A stretch of 64,000 bases of DNA from Saccharibacillus soli (lineage in GTDB: Bacteria > Bacillota > Bacilli > Paenibacillales > Paenibacillaceae). Both the position numbers and the translations under genes were made by a program. Where the stretch lies: NCBI GenBank assembly GCA_002189105.1, contig NIOB01000001.1, positions 372,001-436,000 on the forward strand, read 5' to 3'. This document shows positions 34,686 through 45,322 of this stretch, piece after piece. The notes beneath the pieces were generated by a model. That model was not told the origin of the DNA, ran no database searches, and was given only the letters and a program-made list of their open reading frames with translations. How positions within the stretch are numbered: the stretch's first letter is position 1; the number at the start of each line of letters is the position of its first letter.

Positions 34686-37034
34686 ATGACGCAGCACACC
34701 CAAATGGACACAGATTCCAAGATTCAAGAGCTGATGAAGCAGATGACGTTGGAGGAAAAGGCGGGACTCTGTTCAGGTCGAGACTTCTGGCATACCAAAG
34801 CCATTGAACGACTGGACATTCCTTCGGTGATGATGACGGACGGTCCCCATGGTCTGCGTAAGCAGGCGGCGGAAGCCGATCATCTGGGGTTGAACGACAG
34901 TGTCCCGGCGACCTGTTTCCCATCGGCGGCGGGCATTGCGTCGTCCTGGGACCGGGAGTTAATTCGCAATATGGGCCGGGCGCTGGGTGAAGAATGTCAG
35001 GCGGAGAATGTAGCGGTGCTGCTGGGGCCTGGAGCGAATATCAAGCGCTCGCCGCTGTGCGGACGCAACTTTGAATACTTTTCGGAAGATCCGTATCTGT
35101 CCTCGGAGATCGCCGCCAGCCATATTCAGGGCGTGCAGAGCCAGGGTGTGGGCACCTCGCTGAAGCATTTTGCCGTCAATAATCAGGAGCATCGCCGCAT
35201 GTCGGTGGATGCAGTTGTGGATGAACGTACGCTGCGTGAGATCTATCTGGCCAGCTTCGAGGGTGCAGTGAAGAAAGGGCAGCCGTGGACAGTAATGTGC
35301 TCTTACAACCAGGTGAACGGAACGTATGCCTCGGAAAACGAATACCTGCTCCATGACATCCTCAAGGAAGAGTGGGGTCTGGAAGGGTTCGTCGTGTCGG
35401 ATTGGGGCGCGGTTAATGAAAGGGCGGAAGGCCTGGCAGCCGGATTGGAACTGGAGATGCCGTCAAGCGGCGGAATCGGTGACAGCAAGATCGTGGAAGC
35501 GGTCAAGAACGGCAGCCTGCCGGAAGAGAAGCTGGATGCTGCGGTTGAGCGAATCCTGCGCATCGTGTTCCGCTCGATTGCCGAGAAGGTCGAGCAGGCT
35601 GCGTATGACCGGGAAGAACATCATCAGCTGGCGCGTCAAGTCGCCCGGGAGAGCATGGTGCTGCTCAAGAACGAAGCCGGGATTCTGCCCCTTCAGCGTA
35701 CCGGGCATTATGCGGTCATCGGCGAGCTGGCCAAGCGTCCGCGCTACCAGGGCGGTGGAAGCTCGCATATCAAGCCAACGCGTCTGGAGAACATCTACGA
35801 AGAGTTTGCCGCAGAAGCAGGCGAAGCGCAGGTGGATTATGCCGATGGCTACAGTCTCAAGAGTGACCAGATCGACGAAGCCAAGATTGCCCAAGCCGTC
35901 AAATTGGCTGCAGAAGCGGACGTGGCGGTATTGTTCGCGGGGCTGCCGGATGCTTATGAATCGGAAGGCTATGATCGAACCCATCTGCGGCTGCCGGATA
36001 ATCAGCTGCGGCTGATCGCAGAATTGACCGAGGCACAGCCCAATCTGGTCGTAGTTCTGAGCAACGGATCGCCGGTTGAGATGCCGTGGCTGGGCGGAGT
36101 CAAAGGACTGCTGGAAGCGTATCTCGGCGGACAGGCGCTGGGCGGTGCGATTGCGGATCTTCTGTTTGGCAATGTCAGTCCGTCCGGCAAGTTGGCGGAG
36201 ACCTTCCCTATTCGTCTGGAAGATACTCCGGCCTATCTAAGCTTCCCCGGCGTGGGAGATCGTGTGGAATATCGGGAAGGCATCTACGTAGGGTACCGTT
36301 ATTATGACAAGAAGAAGGTTGAGCCGCTGTTCCCGTTTGGTTATGGCCTGTCGTATACCACGTTTGCTTATTCGGATCTGAAACTCAGCGCTTCCCAGGC
36401 AGACGCAGATTCCGGTCTGGAAGTCAGCGTGAAGGTGAGCAATACGGGCAAGGTAACCGGCAAGGAAATCGTACAGCTGTATGTTCGGGATGTCGAGAGC
36501 ACGGTAGACCGCCCGGAACGCGAGTTAAAAGGTTTTGAAAAAGTGGAGCTGGCACCGGGCGAGAGTGCGAACGTTACCTTCACGCTGGATCGCCGTGCGT
36601 TCGCTTATTATGATGTTGAGACCAAGAATTGGCGCGTGGAGAGCGGTACATTTGAACTGGGCGTAGGGGGTTCTTCACGAGACATTACGCTGACGGCCGA
36701 AGTACAGATCGAAGGCGATGCGCCAATCTTCGAGCCGGTACACCGCAATTCGCTGATTGGCGATCTGATGCAGCCCGGTCGTCTGACCCCGGACAAGAAG
36801 GCGATTCTGGAAGACTTCCTCAAGGGCGGCCTGTTTACGGCGCCAGAACCGGACGAGCAGGCATCTGCGGCAGACTCTACGGATGAGGAGGAAGGCGAAG
36901 AAGCCGACAATGCCGGATTGATGGAAGCAATGGGACGTTATCTGCCGCTCCGGGCCGCCGTTGCGTTTGCCGCAGAGCCAGACGGGGAAGAGAAGCTTCG
37001 CTCGCTGATTGACCAATTGAATCAGGAGAATTAA
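34686..37034 (+). CDS. GH3 beta-glucosidase
   Basis: The protein has 782 residues and no signal peptide. It has the N-terminal TIM-barrel ([38 protein letters not shown]), the catalytic nucleophile D239 in VVSDWGAV, the alpha/beta sandwich, and a fibronectin-III-like C-terminal domain ([29 protein letters not shown]). It removes glucose from the ends of beta-glucosides in the cytoplasm. An acidic linker ([12 protein letters not shown]) near the C-terminus precedes a helical tail. ATG 34686 follows GGAGAGGAG; the frame from 34656 lacks a site. The AraC regulator is divergent. Confidence 0.92.
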   Translation: MTQHTQMDTDSKIQELMKQMTLEEKAGLCSGRDFWHTKAIERLDIPSVMMTDGPHGLRKQAAEADHLGLNDSVPATCFPSAAGIASSWDRELIRNMGRALGEECQAENVAVLLGPGANIKRSPLCGRNFEYFSEDPYLSSEIAASHIQGVQSQGVGTSLKHFAVNNQEHRRMSVDAVVDERTLREIYLASFEGAVKKGQPWTVMCSYNQVNGTYASENEYLLHDILKEEWGLEGFVVSDWGAVNERAEGLAAGLELEMPSSGGIGDSKIVEAVKNGSLPEEKLDAAVERILRIVFRSIAEKVEQAAYDREEHHQLARQVARESMVLLKNEAGILPLQRTGHYAVIGELAKRPRYQGGGSSHIKPTRLENIYEEFAAEAGEAQVDYADGYSLKSDQIDEAKIAQAVKLAAEADVAVLFAGLPDAYESEGYDRTHLRLPDNQLRLIAELTEAQPNLVVVLSNGSPVEMPWLGGVKGLLEAYLGGQALGGAIADLLFGNVSPSGKLAETFPIRLEDTPAYLSFPGVGDRVEYREGIYVGYRYYDKKKVEPLFPFGYGLSYTTFAYSDLKLSASQADADSGLEVSVKVSNTGKVTGKEIVQLYVRDVESTVDRPERELKGFEKVELAPGESANVTFTLDRRAFAYYDVETKNWRVESGTFELGVGGSSRDITLTAEVQIEGDAPIFEPVHRNSLIGDLMQPGRLTPDKKAILEDFLKGGLFTAPEPDEQASAADSTDEEEGEEADNAGLMEAMGRYLPLRAAVAFAAEPDGEEKLRSLIDQLNQEN

Positions 37035-37184
37035 ATGGGTAGAGCAGTCGAAGCGGCGTTTTTGCCTGCTGATCTCTTGCTTTTCTGAGAGAATGGGACC
37101 AAAATCGTGTAATAGAGAGTGAGGGCTTTCGTCGAAAAGCGACTGAACAGCCCCGCGATCCACATGCGAAGGAGGAGATGTCTT

Positions 37185-37451
37185 TTGGAACGCATGGGAC
37201 AGTTCAATCGACGCCGGGGTCTTCGGCGCGAGATACTGGGCCGTTTGTATGACAGCTGGTTCGAGCGTGGAGGCGAACCGTCCGTCATGTCCGGAGATGA
37301 GATCAACGGTGAGACGGAGAAGAAGCTGGCTTATCGTTATCTGGCGGAAAAAGGGCTGCTGCGTATGAGTCCAATCGGCGACGGCAGCTTTGAAGTTTCG
37401 ATTACCGTCCAGGGCATTGATCGGATCGAGATGACGGGAGATAACGAGTAG
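37185..37451 (+). CDS. Hypothetical protein, 88 residues, winged-helix-like
   Basis: The sequence LRREILGRLYDSWFERGG ... EINGETEKKLAYRYLAEKGLLRMSPIGDGSFEVSIT, then VQGIDRIE, resembles small winged-helix proteins of the YjcQ kind. TTG 37185 is the likely start, with GGAGGAG seven bases upstream; ATG 37194 is an alternative. It is 150 bases after the GH3 gene and is followed by a strong terminator. Confidence 0.65.
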   Translation: MERMGQFNRRRGLRREILGRLYDSWFERGGEPSVMSGDEINGETEKKLAYRYLAEKGLLRMSPIGDGSFEVSITVQGIDRIEMTGDNE

Positions 37452-37507
37452 TCAGTCGCTTTTTTCGGCAGAGCCACCCGCAGTCTCTCATTCAAAAGAA
37501 GTTCAGC

Positions 37508-37537
37508 AAAAAACCGGCGAAACGTCGCCGGTTTTTT
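37508..37537. terminator. Bidirectional terminator
   Basis: AAAAAACCGGCGA pairs with TCGCCGGTTTTTT around a four-base loop. It lies between convergent genes. Confidence 0.9.
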
Positions 37538-37681
37538 GTGTGCGATTGGGTTTGAGATTCATTCAATCCCGAGCCAAATCTGCATGGCGCGACCTCATGC
37601 CTCATTCATCTTCGTGATCGAAGCGTGTTCGACGTTCGATCTCCCTTGTTAAATCGGATAAACCGAGGATTCTCTGCCCAC

Positions 37682-38386
37682 TCAGGTCAATGGCGATGCA
37701 GGCATAACGTCAAATACGTAGACCAGAATGCTGCGATCCTGGGGAAACATCCAGTCCAGATAGACTCCTCTAAGGTGACGTTTGGTAACAGCGTTAAACG
37801 GAGATTCTTCAAAAAACTTCGTTTTTTCCACACGGCGTTTGGACATGCGCAGCGCCTCGCTGTGCCCATCCTCAATCAACGCTTTCTCCACTTGAACCAT
37901 TGTGCCATCCCGAATGACCACCAGTAGAGCGGGTTCCATCCAAAAGGAATAGATTTTATCAGGAAAACGCTGGACGTCATAAGTCAAAGAAGCGATCTGA
38001 CGATGAATTCGCGGCTGTTCCGGATAGACCTGGTTCTCACGCAGACACGCGGGTTCTTCCAACAGCATGAAGATCAGGCAGGACAGATCTTCGTCGTTCC
38101 AATCGTAAGCGTGGGCGCCGATCGGAAGCTCACAGTCATCTCGTACATAGCGGCATAACTCGGGCAGCAGATAACCGACCATCAGCTCACGGGTAGATTG
38201 AAGGGCGCCGTGGGAGCCTTCGTGAATCAATGACTCCACAATGGGCTGGAGAAAACGTTCTGCGCAGATCATGACACAGCTGTCGTTCAGCCTAACACTT
38301 ACCCGTGCGGGCGAAATGCCAAAATGCTCGGCGAACAGAGCCAGGGTCTTGTAGCGAATCGTATCCGACACGGTGTAATTAGACAT
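37682..38386 (-). CDS. MpsC-like (DUF2294) protein with two domain copies
   Basis: The protein has 234 residues and is soluble. The first half (YKTLALFAEHFGISPARVSVRLND, then VESLIHEG and ELMVGYLLPELCRYVRDD) fits the DUF2294/MpsC pattern known from cyanobacteria and Bacillales. The second half (KIYSFWMEPALLVVIRDGTM, then RRVEKTKFF) looks like a degenerate second copy. GAAGGAGC lies seven bases before the ATG. MpsC proteins are linked to a sodium-translocating membrane-potential system in staphylococci, but such a role here is not shown. It is monocistronic. Confidence 0.65.
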   Translation of the reverse strand: MSNYTVSDTIRYKTLALFAEHFGISPARVSVRLNDSCVMICAERFLQPIVESLIHEGSHGALQSTRELMVGYLLPELCRYVRDDCELPIGAHAYDWNDEDLSCLIFMLLEEPACLRENQVYPEQPRIHRQIASLTYDVQRFPDKIYSFWMEPALLVVIRDGTMVQVEKALIEDGHSEALRMSKRRVEKTKFFEESPFNAVTKRHLRGVYLDWMFPQDRSILVYVFDVMPASPLT

Positions 38387-38544
38387 GCGGCAAGCTCCTT
38401 CTATCTTGAGACTTGGAGTAGAAGTAAGGGAAGGAGAGAAGAATGGTTGGTCAAATGTTTACTTACAAATAAACCACGACGGAGGTTTGAAACGGCTTGG
38501 AAGACCAGCGCGAAAATAAAGCATGAAGCCAATTCGGTGAACGC

Positions 38545-38601
38545 AAAAAAGCCGACGCTTCCATGCACTTCTATAAGTTTCTATAGAAGGAAGGCGTCGG
38601 C
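38545..38601 (-). terminator. Terminator of the hxlAB operon
   Basis: GCCGACGC-TTCC pairs with GGAA-GGCGTCGGC, and an inner CTTCTATA/TATAGAAG stem sits in the loop. Read on the minus strand it ends in TTTTTT. Confidence 0.8.
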
Positions 38602-38610
38602 CGAAAATCG

Positions 38611-39192
38611 TTATTCAAGGTTGGCATGTCGTCCATACATGCGGCTGCCATCCAGTTCGCGGCGCTGCATCAGGCGCAGCACGGACGCATCATAGAACAG
38701 CAGCAGCGTCTGCTCAAACAGCGAGCCCATTGGCTGGATGGTCGGATAATCATCCTGCTCCCGCGACTTGGATGCTCCCGGAAGCTGGATCACAAGCGTA
38801 GCGAGTCCCGCCAGCGTCGAATCTGGCTTGAGCGTCACCACGGCAACTTCGGCGCCGAGGGCACGTGCCTTCTCCGCCATCGGGACCAGCGTTCGGGTCT
38901 CACCCGAACCCGAACCGATGACGAGCAGGTCGCCCGGCCCAATCCCGGGCGTGGTCGTCTCGCCCACGACATGGGCGCTACTTCCGCTGTGCATGAGGCG
39001 CATGGCCAGCGCCTTGGACATCAAGCCGGAGCGGCCGGCTCCGGCGGTGAAGATATTCGCCGCGCGATCAAGTGCTTCGGCGAAGCTCTCCGCCTGCGCC
39101 GGGTGGATGCCGCGAACGGCTTCCACCAGCTCGGCCGCAATCCGCGCGGCGTAATCAGCCGCGCCCGTCGGAGCGGTGTGCAGTCCGCTCAC
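38611..39192 (-). CDS. hxlB: 6-phospho-3-hexuloisomerase
   Basis: The protein has 193 residues and a SIS domain. It converts hexulose-6-phosphate to fructose-6-phosphate, the second step of the ribulose monophosphate pathway for formaldehyde. Motifs are FTAGAGRSGLMSKALAMRLMH, IGSGSGET, and the C-terminal QPMGSLFEQTLLLFYD. The likely start is GTG 39192, just after the hxlA stop; the frame continues upstream inside hxlA without a good site. No strong ribosome site is seen, so translation is probably coupled to hxlA. Confidence 0.92.
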   Translation of the reverse strand: MSGLHTAPTGAADYAARIAAELVEAVRGIHPAQAESFAEALDRAANIFTAGAGRSGLMSKALAMRLMHSGSSAHVVGETTTPGIGPGDLLVIGSGSGETRTLVPMAEKARALGAEVAVVTLKPDSTLAGLATLVIQLPGASKSREQDDYPTIQPMGSLFEQTLLLFYDASVLRLMQRRELDGSRMYGRHANLE

Positions 39193-39196
39193 AATC

Positions 39197-39847
39197 TTAG
39201 ACCTGCGCCGCAGCCGCGCCGGCTTCAATCAGGCGGCGCATCTCGGCTGCTACAGCCGCTTTGTCGGCTTGACCGGCGATGCCGCCGCCCACGATGACCA
39301 GGTCCGGCTGTGCCGCGATGACACCTGGCAGCGTATCAAGCTTGATGCCACCGGCTACGGCGGTCTTGGCGTTTTTCACAGCCGACTTGATGATTTGCAG
39401 ATCTTCAAATGGGCTTTGACCTTCCGCTTGCAGATCGTAGCCGGTATGCACGCAGATGTAATCGACGCCCAGGGCATCCACCTGCGCCGCACGTTCTGCC
39501 AGATTCGGTACATTAATCATGTCGATCAGAATCTGTGTCCCGTGCTTCTTCGCTTCTTCCACCGCACCACGGATGGTCGAGTCGTTGGAAGCGCCCAGTA
39601 CCGTCACCAGACTTGCGCCAGCTTCGGTCGCTTTCATCACTTCATAACCGCCGGCATCCATGACTTTCAGGTCGGCCAGTACGTCGAGGTGAGGGAAGGC
39701 TTCTTTCAACGCTTTGACGGCATGCAGTCCTTCATTAATAACGATCGGGGTGCCGATCTCCACGATGTCGATAAACGATTGAACTTCAGAGACGACTTCG
39801 ATCGCTCCCGGAATATCCACCAAGTCCAAAGCCAATTGCAATTTCAT
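39197..39847 (-). CDS. hxlA: 3-hexulose-6-phosphate synthase
   Basis: The protein has 216 residues. It condenses formaldehyde with ribulose-5-phosphate. The sequence is very close to the Bacillus subtilis enzyme as I recall it: MKLQLALDLVDIPGAIEVV, EIGTPIVINEG, LADLKVMDAGGYE, VHTGYDLQAEG and AGGIKLDTLPGV. It is an orotidine-decarboxylase-fold barrel. Two ATGs lie close together; 39847 has AAGGAG at the better distance. It is the first gene of hxlAB, divergent from hxlR. The pathway detoxifies formaldehyde. Confidence 0.95.
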   Translation of the reverse strand: MKLQLALDLVDIPGAIEVVSEVQSFIDIVEIGTPIVINEGLHAVKALKEAFPHLDVLADLKVMDAGGYEVMKATEAGASLVTVLGASNDSTIRGAVEEAKKHGTQILIDMINVPNLAERAAQVDALGVDYICVHTGYDLQAEGQSPFEDLQIIKSAVKNAKTAVAGGIKLDTLPGVIAAQPDLVIVGGGIAGQADKAAVAAEMRRLIEAGAAAAQV

Positions 39848-39980
39848 ATTCATACACTCCTTATTTAATAAGTTAGATGATGCCACGAGTACCCAGCGGG
39901 TTGACTTGCTGTACTCATTGTATGCCCCTTTCACGCTATAGCGGAAGAAGGCACTTTGAAGTGAGGAAGTTACGTGGAGG

Positions 39981-40085
39981 ATACTATTGGGCGCCGCGCG
40001 GGTTTGGGAGGAGGGCTGAATAGCCAGTATCGAAAAAAAACTAACTTTCTTTGCGGGGGGTACGTATCTCATGTATACTATTGGG
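39981..40085. promoter_or_regulatory. hxlA-hxlR control region with hxlR promoter and a direct repeat
   Basis: The hxlR promoter is TTGCGG (40051-40056), 17 bases, TATACT (40074-40079). ATACTATTGGG is present twice, at 39981-39991 and at 40075-40085, the second overlapping the hxlR -10. In Bacillus subtilis HxlR binds two sites upstream of hxlA and activates it, so these repeats are candidate HxlR sites. Confidence 0.45.
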
Positions 40086-40113
40086 GCAATCAAGGAACAT
40101 GAGGAGGCCGACT

Positions 40114-40488
40114 ATGGCAAGCGAAGTGAAAGAACGGATTGACCTACAGGCAATCAACTGCGAGAAGGAATTAACGCTGGCTGTCATCGGCGGCAAATGG
40201 AAACTGATTATTCTCTGGCACCTCGGCCTTGAAGGAACGAAGCGTTTCAGCGAACTGAAGAAGCTGATTCCCAATATCACGCAGAAAATGCTGACCAATC
40301 AGCTGCGTGAGCTGGAGGAAGATCTGCTGGTTCACCGCGAGGTATACCGCGAAGTTCCGCCCAAGGTCGAATATTCGCTGACCGCATATGGCGAGAGCCT
40401 GATCCCGGTACTGCGCATGATGTACGACTGGGGCAAGAAATACGGGGAAGAAGTCATCTGGAAGACACCCGATCAAGAAGCGAACTAA
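40114..40488 (+). CDS. hxlR: HxlR-family transcriptional activator of the formaldehyde operon
   Basis: The protein has 124 residues and a winged helix-turn-helix: [22 protein letters not shown], then [31 protein letters not shown] and [13 protein letters not shown], all typical of HxlR. GAGGAGG stands six bases before ATG 40114; the frame extends to 40051. It is divergent from hxlAB, as in Bacillus subtilis, where it activates that operon when formaldehyde is present. Confidence 0.92.
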   Translation: MASEVKERIDLQAINCEKELTLAVIGGKWKLIILWHLGLEGTKRFSELKKLIPNITQKMLTNQLRELEEDLLVHREVYREVPPKVEYSLTAYGESLIPVLRMMYDWGKKYGEEVIWKTPDQEAN

Positions 40489-40709
40489 TCAAGAAGTGAA
40501 CCCGTTGTTCATACAAAGCATAAAAGCATAAAAGAGCAGCGTCTCGCAGCTCTTATACAGGCGTTCCTCTGGGCGAATGGCTGAAGGACATCTTCAGGCA
40601 GCGCCTTTGGAGGCACTTTTTTGTTGGATATACGCGTGGGATTGAGCCTTATGCCCTTCTTTGTCTCCTCCGTCCCATGAATTTCTGCCTCTTTACTGTT
40701 CTTTTCCTG

Positions 40710-40752
40710 AGCCTCCCGCAGCGTTGCAAACGCTGGTTGGGGGGGCTTTTTG
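40710..40752 (+). terminator. Rho-independent terminator in the hxlR-P450 gap
   Basis: AGCCTCCCGCAGCGTT pairs imperfectly with ACGCTGGTTGGGGGGGCT, followed by TTTTT. The gap 40489-40881 also holds a weak hairpin (AAGAGC ... GCTCTT near 40531) and two TGGTCAT repeats (40832, 40840), with no gene. Confidence 0.6.
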
Positions 40753-40881
40753 CTTATTTTGCCAGAGAATCGTTTCAATAAGGGGTGAATCGGACAAAGG
40801 TAGAAGGATGTGCAGAACCAAAATTTTAAAATGGTCATTTGGTCATGGAACAATTTTTGCATAAGGGAAAGGAGAATGAAC

Positions 40882-43800
40882 ATGCCCGTGCATGAAACGA
40901 TAATTCCACAGCCCAAGACCTTCGGGCCGCTCGGCAATCTGCCGCTGGTTGACACCAAAGCCCCGGTGCAATCGCTGATGAAGCTGGCGGAAGAACAAGG
41001 CCCGATCTTCAAGATGGATCTTCCCGGCCGACCGGGTAACCTATATATTTCGGGACGTGAGCTGGTGGGGGATGCCTGCGACGAGTCCCGGTTTGAGAAA
41101 AATGTCTGGGCGCCGCTGCAAAACGTACGCTCTTTTGCGGGAGATGGTTTGTTTACCAGTTGGACAGAAGAACCAAATTGGCACAAGGCTCATAATATTC
41201 TGATGCCCAGCTTCAGTCAGCGGGCGATGGCAGGTTACCATGAGATGATGGTGGATATTGCCATGCAGCTGGTGCAGAAGTGGGCGCGGCTGAATCCGGA
41301 TGAATTTGTGGAAGTGCCTGAAGACATGACCCGGCTAACGCTGGATACGATCGGGCTGTGCGGTTTTCATTATCGCTTCAACAGCTTCTACCGGGAATCG
41401 AACCATCCGTTTGTTGAAGCGATGACACGTTCGCTGGACGAGTCCATGAGTCAGCTTCAACGATTGGGTGTGCAGAACAAGCTGATGCTGGGCAAAAAGG
41501 CGCAGATGCGCCACGATATTGACTATATGTTTTCCCTCGTAGACAAGATCGTGAAGGAACGCCGGGAGCGCGGCGATCAGGGGGAGAAGGATCTGCTGAA
41601 CAATATGTTAAGCGGACAGGACCCGGATACGGGCGAATCGCTGTCGGATGAGAACATTCGCTACCAGATTATTACGTTCCTGATTGCCGGGCATGAGACA
41701 ACCAGCGGCCTGCTGTCCTTCGCACTGTATTTCCTGCTGCATAATCCGGATGCCCTTCGCAAAGCTCAGGAAGAGGTAGATGGCATCCTAACGGATTCAG
41801 CAGCGCCTACCTATAAGCAGGTGCGTGAGATGAAATATATTCGCATGATTCTCAATGAGACCCTTCGGCTGTGGCCGACGGCTCCGGCCTTCTCCCTGCG
41901 GGCGAAGGCGGATACCCTGCTGGCCGGACGTTATCCGATGGCTGCGGGTGAAGCGGTCAATGTGCTCATTCCCGTGCTGCATCGGGACAAAAGCGCCTGG
42001 GGCGAGGATGTGGAAGCCTTCCGCCCGGAACGATTTGAAGATCCCTCGAAGATCCCGGATGATGCGTATAAACCATTCGGTAACGGACAGCGGGCCTGCA
42101 TTGGCCAGCAGTTTGCCCTGCATGAAGCCACGCTGGTATTGGGAACGCTGCTGCGCCACTTTGACATCGTGGATGGTGCCAATTATGAACTGAAGGTAAA
42201 AGAGACACTTACGCTCAAGCCGGATGGCTTCACCATGCAGGTGCGTCCGCGTGCGCAGGCTCCAATGGCTCCTGCGCCAGCGTCCCTGAGTGCCACCTCG
42301 TCGGGGGTGGGTACAACGATTGCAGAACCCGAACCGCAGGAGAATGTCATTGAGGTGGATCGTCATGAGACGCCGCTTACCGTACTCTACGGCTCCAATC
42401 TGGGGACAGCCGAAGGCATCGCTCATGAGTTAGCCGAAGAAGGGCAGCGGCTTGGGTTCCAGGCCAGCGTCTCCAAGATGGACAATGCGGCGGGCCAGCT
42501 CCCCAAAGAAGGGCTGCTCCTTGTTGTGACCGCTTCGTATAACGGTCGCCCGCCGTCCAACGCAGGAGAATTTATGGCCTGGTTGGATCAGGCACCGGCA
42601 GACGCGGCAAAGGGGCTGCATTACGCGGTATTTGGCTGCGGCGATCGCAACTGGGCGAATACGTATCAGCGTATTCCGCGTCTGGTTGATGAAGCGCTGG
42701 AACGGCTGGGCGGCGTGCGAGCGCTGGAACGCGGCGAAGGTGATGCCAACGCTGACTTTGAACAGATGCTGGAAGAGTGGAAGCAGCAGCTCTGGCCGGC
42801 CGCACTGAACTTTCTGGACATCGAGGCGAAGATGCCAGAAGAGGCAGCGCAGGGAGCGGCTTCCGGGATTACCGTGGCCTTTGTCGAGGCAGAACCGTCG
42901 GCTTCGCCGCTTGCTGAGACGTATCAGGCACAGCCGATGAAGATCCTGCGCAGCCTGGAGCTTCAGGCACCGGAAGGAGGCCGCAGCACCCGTCATATCG
43001 AACTGGAGGTTCCGGCTTCCGCTTCCTATAAGGAAGGCGACCATCTGGGTGTGCTTCCGCGCAACCCACGGCCGCTTGTGGATCGCGTACTCGCCCGGTT
43101 TGGCTTGCAGGGAGACGCCCGCGTACAGCTTGAAGGCAGCGGCCGTGCAGCCGCCCATCTGCCGCTGGGTCGTCCGGTAGAGCTGCGGGAACTGCTGACC
43201 GGCAGTGTGGAGCTTCAAGAGCCAGCGACGCGTGCGCAGCTCAAGGAGTTGGCGGAGAAGACCGTCTGTCCGCCGCACAAAGTCGAGATCGAGGCGCTGA
43301 TGCGAGATGAAGAGACGTATAAGCGTGAGGTGCTGTTCAAGCGCCTGACCATGCTGGATATTTTGGAAAAATACCGCGCCTGCGAACTGGAATTTGAGCG
43401 GTTCCTGACGCTGCTTCCACCGCTCAAGCCGCGCTATTATTCCATCTCCAGCTCGCCCAAGCTGGACGCTGGACGACTCAGCTTGACGGTGGGGGTCGTC
43501 CGTGGACCCGCACGCAGCGGAAACGGCGAATATGCCGGAGTCGCTTCCAACTATCTGGCGGGTCTGCCCGAAGGCGCGGAGGTCTTGGCGTTCGTCCGCG
43601 ACCCGGGCAGCGGCTTCGCGCTGCCGGACGATCCGGAAGTGCCGATGGTCATGGTCGGCCCCGGAACGGGACTTGCGCCATTTCGCGGCTTCCTCCAGGC
43701 GCGGCATGTGCTGAAGGAACAGGGCGTCTCCCTGGGTGAGGCACAGCTGTACTTTGGCTGCCGAAGCCCGGAAACGGACTTCCTCTACCAGCAGGAATTG

Positions 43801-44103
43801 GAGGCGTATGCCGCTGAAGGTATCGTACAGCTGCATACGGCATTCTCCCGCGTCGAAGGCCAGCCCAAGACGTATGTTCAGCACCGTATGGCGGAAAATA
43901 CCGCCGAGGTCATTCGTCTGCTGGATGCCGGAGGCATCTTCTATGTCTGCGGCGACGGCGTGCATATGGCGCCGGATGTCGAGACGACGCTGCGCCGTTC
44001 CTACCGCGATGTTCACGGTGTAAGCGAACAAGAGGCGCAGCGCTGGCTGAACGAGCTGGAAGACAGCGGCCGTTATGTCAAAGACGTGTGGACGGGCATC
44101 TAA
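40882..44103 (+). CDS. Self-sufficient cytochrome P450-reductase fusion, CYP102A (P450 BM3) type
   Basis: The protein has 1073 residues; P450 BM3 has about 1050. The heme domain (1-480) shows the oxygen-binding [20 protein letters not shown] (ExxR), and the heme ligand C406 in [14 protein letters not shown] linker rich in Ala/Pro leads to the flavodoxin-like FMN domain ([20 protein letters not shown]), then the FAD/NADPH reductase ([34 protein letters not shown]) and the end RYVKDVWTG. Such enzymes hydroxylate long-chain fatty acids near the chain end. ATG 40882 is chosen by AAGGAG spacing. The usual TetR-type repressor gene is not adjacent. Confidence 0.96.
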   Translation: MPVHETIIPQPKTFGPLGNLPLVDTKAPVQSLMKLAEEQGPIFKMDLPGRPGNLYISGRELVGDACDESRFEKNVWAPLQNVRSFAGDGLFTSWTEEPNWHKAHNILMPSFSQRAMAGYHEMMVDIAMQLVQKWARLNPDEFVEVPEDMTRLTLDTIGLCGFHYRFNSFYRESNHPFVEAMTRSLDESMSQLQRLGVQNKLMLGKKAQMRHDIDYMFSLVDKIVKERRERGDQGEKDLLNNMLSGQDPDTGESLSDENIRYQIITFLIAGHETTSGLLSFALYFLLHNPDALRKAQEEVDGILTDSAAPTYKQVREMKYIRMILNETLRLWPTAPAFSLRAKADTLLAGRYPMAAGEAVNVLIPVLHRDKSAWGEDVEAFRPERFEDPSKIPDDAYKPFGNGQRACIGQQFALHEATLVLGTLLRHFDIVDGANYELKVKETLTLKPDGFTMQVRPRAQAPMAPAPASLSATSSGVGTTIAEPEPQENVIEVDRHETPLTVLYGSNLGTAEGIAHELAEEGQRLGFQASVSKMDNAAGQLPKEGLLLVVTASYNGRPPSNAGEFMAWLDQAPADAAKGLHYAVFGCGDRNWANTYQRIPRLVDEALERLGGVRALERGEGDANADFEQMLEEWKQQLWPAALNFLDIEAKMPEEAAQGAASGITVAFVEAEPSASPLAETYQAQPMKILRSLELQAPEGGRSTRHIELEVPASASYKEGDHLGVLPRNPRPLVDRVLARFGLQGDARVQLEGSGRAAAHLPLGRPVELRELLTGSVELQEPATRAQLKELAEKTVCPPHKVEIEALMRDEETYKREVLFKRLTMLDILEKYRACELEFERFLTLLPPLKPRYYSISSSPKLDAGRLSLTVGVVRGPARSGNGEYAGVASNYLAGLPEGAEVLAFVRDPGSGFALPDDPEVPMVMVGPGTGLAPFRGFLQARHVLKEQGVSLGEAQLYFGCRSPETDFLYQQELEAYAAEGIVQLHTAFSRVEGQPKTYVQHRMAENTAEVIRLLDAGGIFYVCGDGVHMAPDVETTLRRSYRDVHGVSEQEAQRWLNELEDSGRYVKDVWTGI

Positions 44104-44163
44104 AACCTGCTCAGGAACCTGCTGATGCCCGATCGTTCTCCACAAAAAAGTCGATTTTCATAG

Positions 44164-44202
44164 AAAAGCCGATCTCTGCATCACGCGGAGATCGGCTTTT
44201 TT
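44164..44202. terminator. Bidirectional terminator
   Basis: AAAAGCCGATCTC pairs with GAGATCGGCTTTT around an 11-base loop, between convergent genes. Confidence 0.85.
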
Positions 44203-44255
44203 AATCCATCATACAGGCGGTTCACGCACTCCAGCTTACTATAGGAGCCGCCAAC

Positions 44256-44984
44256 CTAAATCGAATACACCAGACCCTGCTCCAGAAATTCCATCCTGCC
44301 TGTCCGTCCCTCGAACTGATCCTTGTTATCCGCGTAGTGCATGAGCTTGGTTATCTCCTGAATATCGTCCGGCAGCGAGAGCAGTTCGTTTAAGGTCGTA
44401 TGCACTTCGCCCGGTCCTTCGAGCTGTACTTCATGGAAGATCCTCCGGATGCCCCGGTCCCGAACGAGCGTCGTCAGCAGTTCCGGATCGAATGTCATGT
44501 CCGCGCTGTAGAAGACGTCGCGGTTGAGAACGAGCGAATAGCTTTTTTTGCCGCGAATATGCTGGGTACGAATCAGTTCGACGCAGAGATTGGGCGCCAG
44601 TTCCTGAACATCGCCCACCCGAAGCGTGCGTACCTCGAACGCGTCCTCCAGCCGCTCCAGCCCATCCTGTGTCATACCTCCGGACAGGGTGTGCGTCCAC
44701 AGCGGTTCAACGAGTGATTCCGCCAAATACAAGATGGGTTTGCGGCCATGCTTGAATTTCATCTGAAATCCATACTCCTCCAGCCCACCGACATGGTCGC
44801 CGTGCGTGTGCGTAATCAGCACAGCGTCCAACTGTTCCATGCCAATGCCCAGCTCATACAGCGCCAGCGGTGCAGTGATGCCGCAGTCAATCAACAGCTT
44901 GAAGCCATCCTGCTCAATTAACGCGTTGTTGTTGAAGTATTTTTTGGCAAAAGCATTACCTGTCCCGATCATTTGCAGATTCAT
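44256..44984 (-). CDS. Metallo-beta-lactamase-fold hydrolase
   Basis: The protein has 242 residues. The metal-binding HTHGDHVGG at about 60 and the pattern [13 protein letters not shown] upstream match RNase-Z-like hydrolases. YSADMTFD supplies a further metal ligand, and a histidine-containing LMHYAD is near the C-terminus. GGGGG stands about seven bases before the ATG. It is monocistronic. The substrate cannot be told; YhfI-like enzymes and phosphodiesterases share this fold. Confidence 0.85.
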   Translation of the reverse strand: MNLQMIGTGNAFAKKYFNNNALIEQDGFKLLIDCGITAPLALYELGIGMEQLDAVLITHTHGDHVGGLEEYGFQMKFKHGRKPILYLAESLVEPLWTHTLSGGMTQDGLERLEDAFEVRTLRVGDVQELAPNLCVELIRTQHIRGKKSYSLVLNRDVFYSADMTFDPELLTTLVRDRGIRRIFHEVQLEGPGEVHTTLNELLSLPDDIQEITKLMHYADNKDQFEGRTGRMEFLEQGLVYSI

Positions 44985-45054
44985 CGCAATGCCCCCATTT
45001 CTGTAGTCGGCGGATACCTAGAACCTTGTCAACACAAAAGGCAAGATTACGCTC

Positions 45055-45089
45055 CCCTGAATTGCACCTAAAGCGTGTGCATTTCAGGG
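45055..45089. repeat. Inverted repeat in the gap between divergent genes
   Basis: CCCTGAATTGCAC pairs with GTGCATTTCAGGG with one mismatch around a nine-base loop. No T run follows, so it is not an ordinary terminator. The surrounding gap 44985-45322 holds nothing else I can identify. It may be an operator or a transcript structure. Confidence 0.6.
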
Positions 45090-45322
45090 AAACCTAAACC
45101 TCTGATTAAGGGTTGAAAGGCTGCTGGGATGTCGGCCGTTTCTTCCGCCCCATTATGGACGATTTCCCCGCCAGAATCAACAAAACGACCGCAACTTGAC
45201 AGCAGGGCGCGAGTATACATCTATGAGAACGGCCCTTCGGGAGAAGAGGTCGAAGCTGGGCAGAGGGGCTGCATCGGCTTACAGGTTCCCAATTTCAGAT
45301 ACAGAGAGGATGACGCCGGAAC

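Noticed and set aside
42430-44145. 571-codon minus-strand frame
   Set aside because: It is antisense to the P450-reductase gene, whose frame has all family motifs; the long antisense frame follows from GC-rich codon use.
45055-45089. Terminator of the 44256 or 45323 gene
   Set aside because: It lies between divergent gene starts and lacks a T run, so it is listed only as an inverted repeat.
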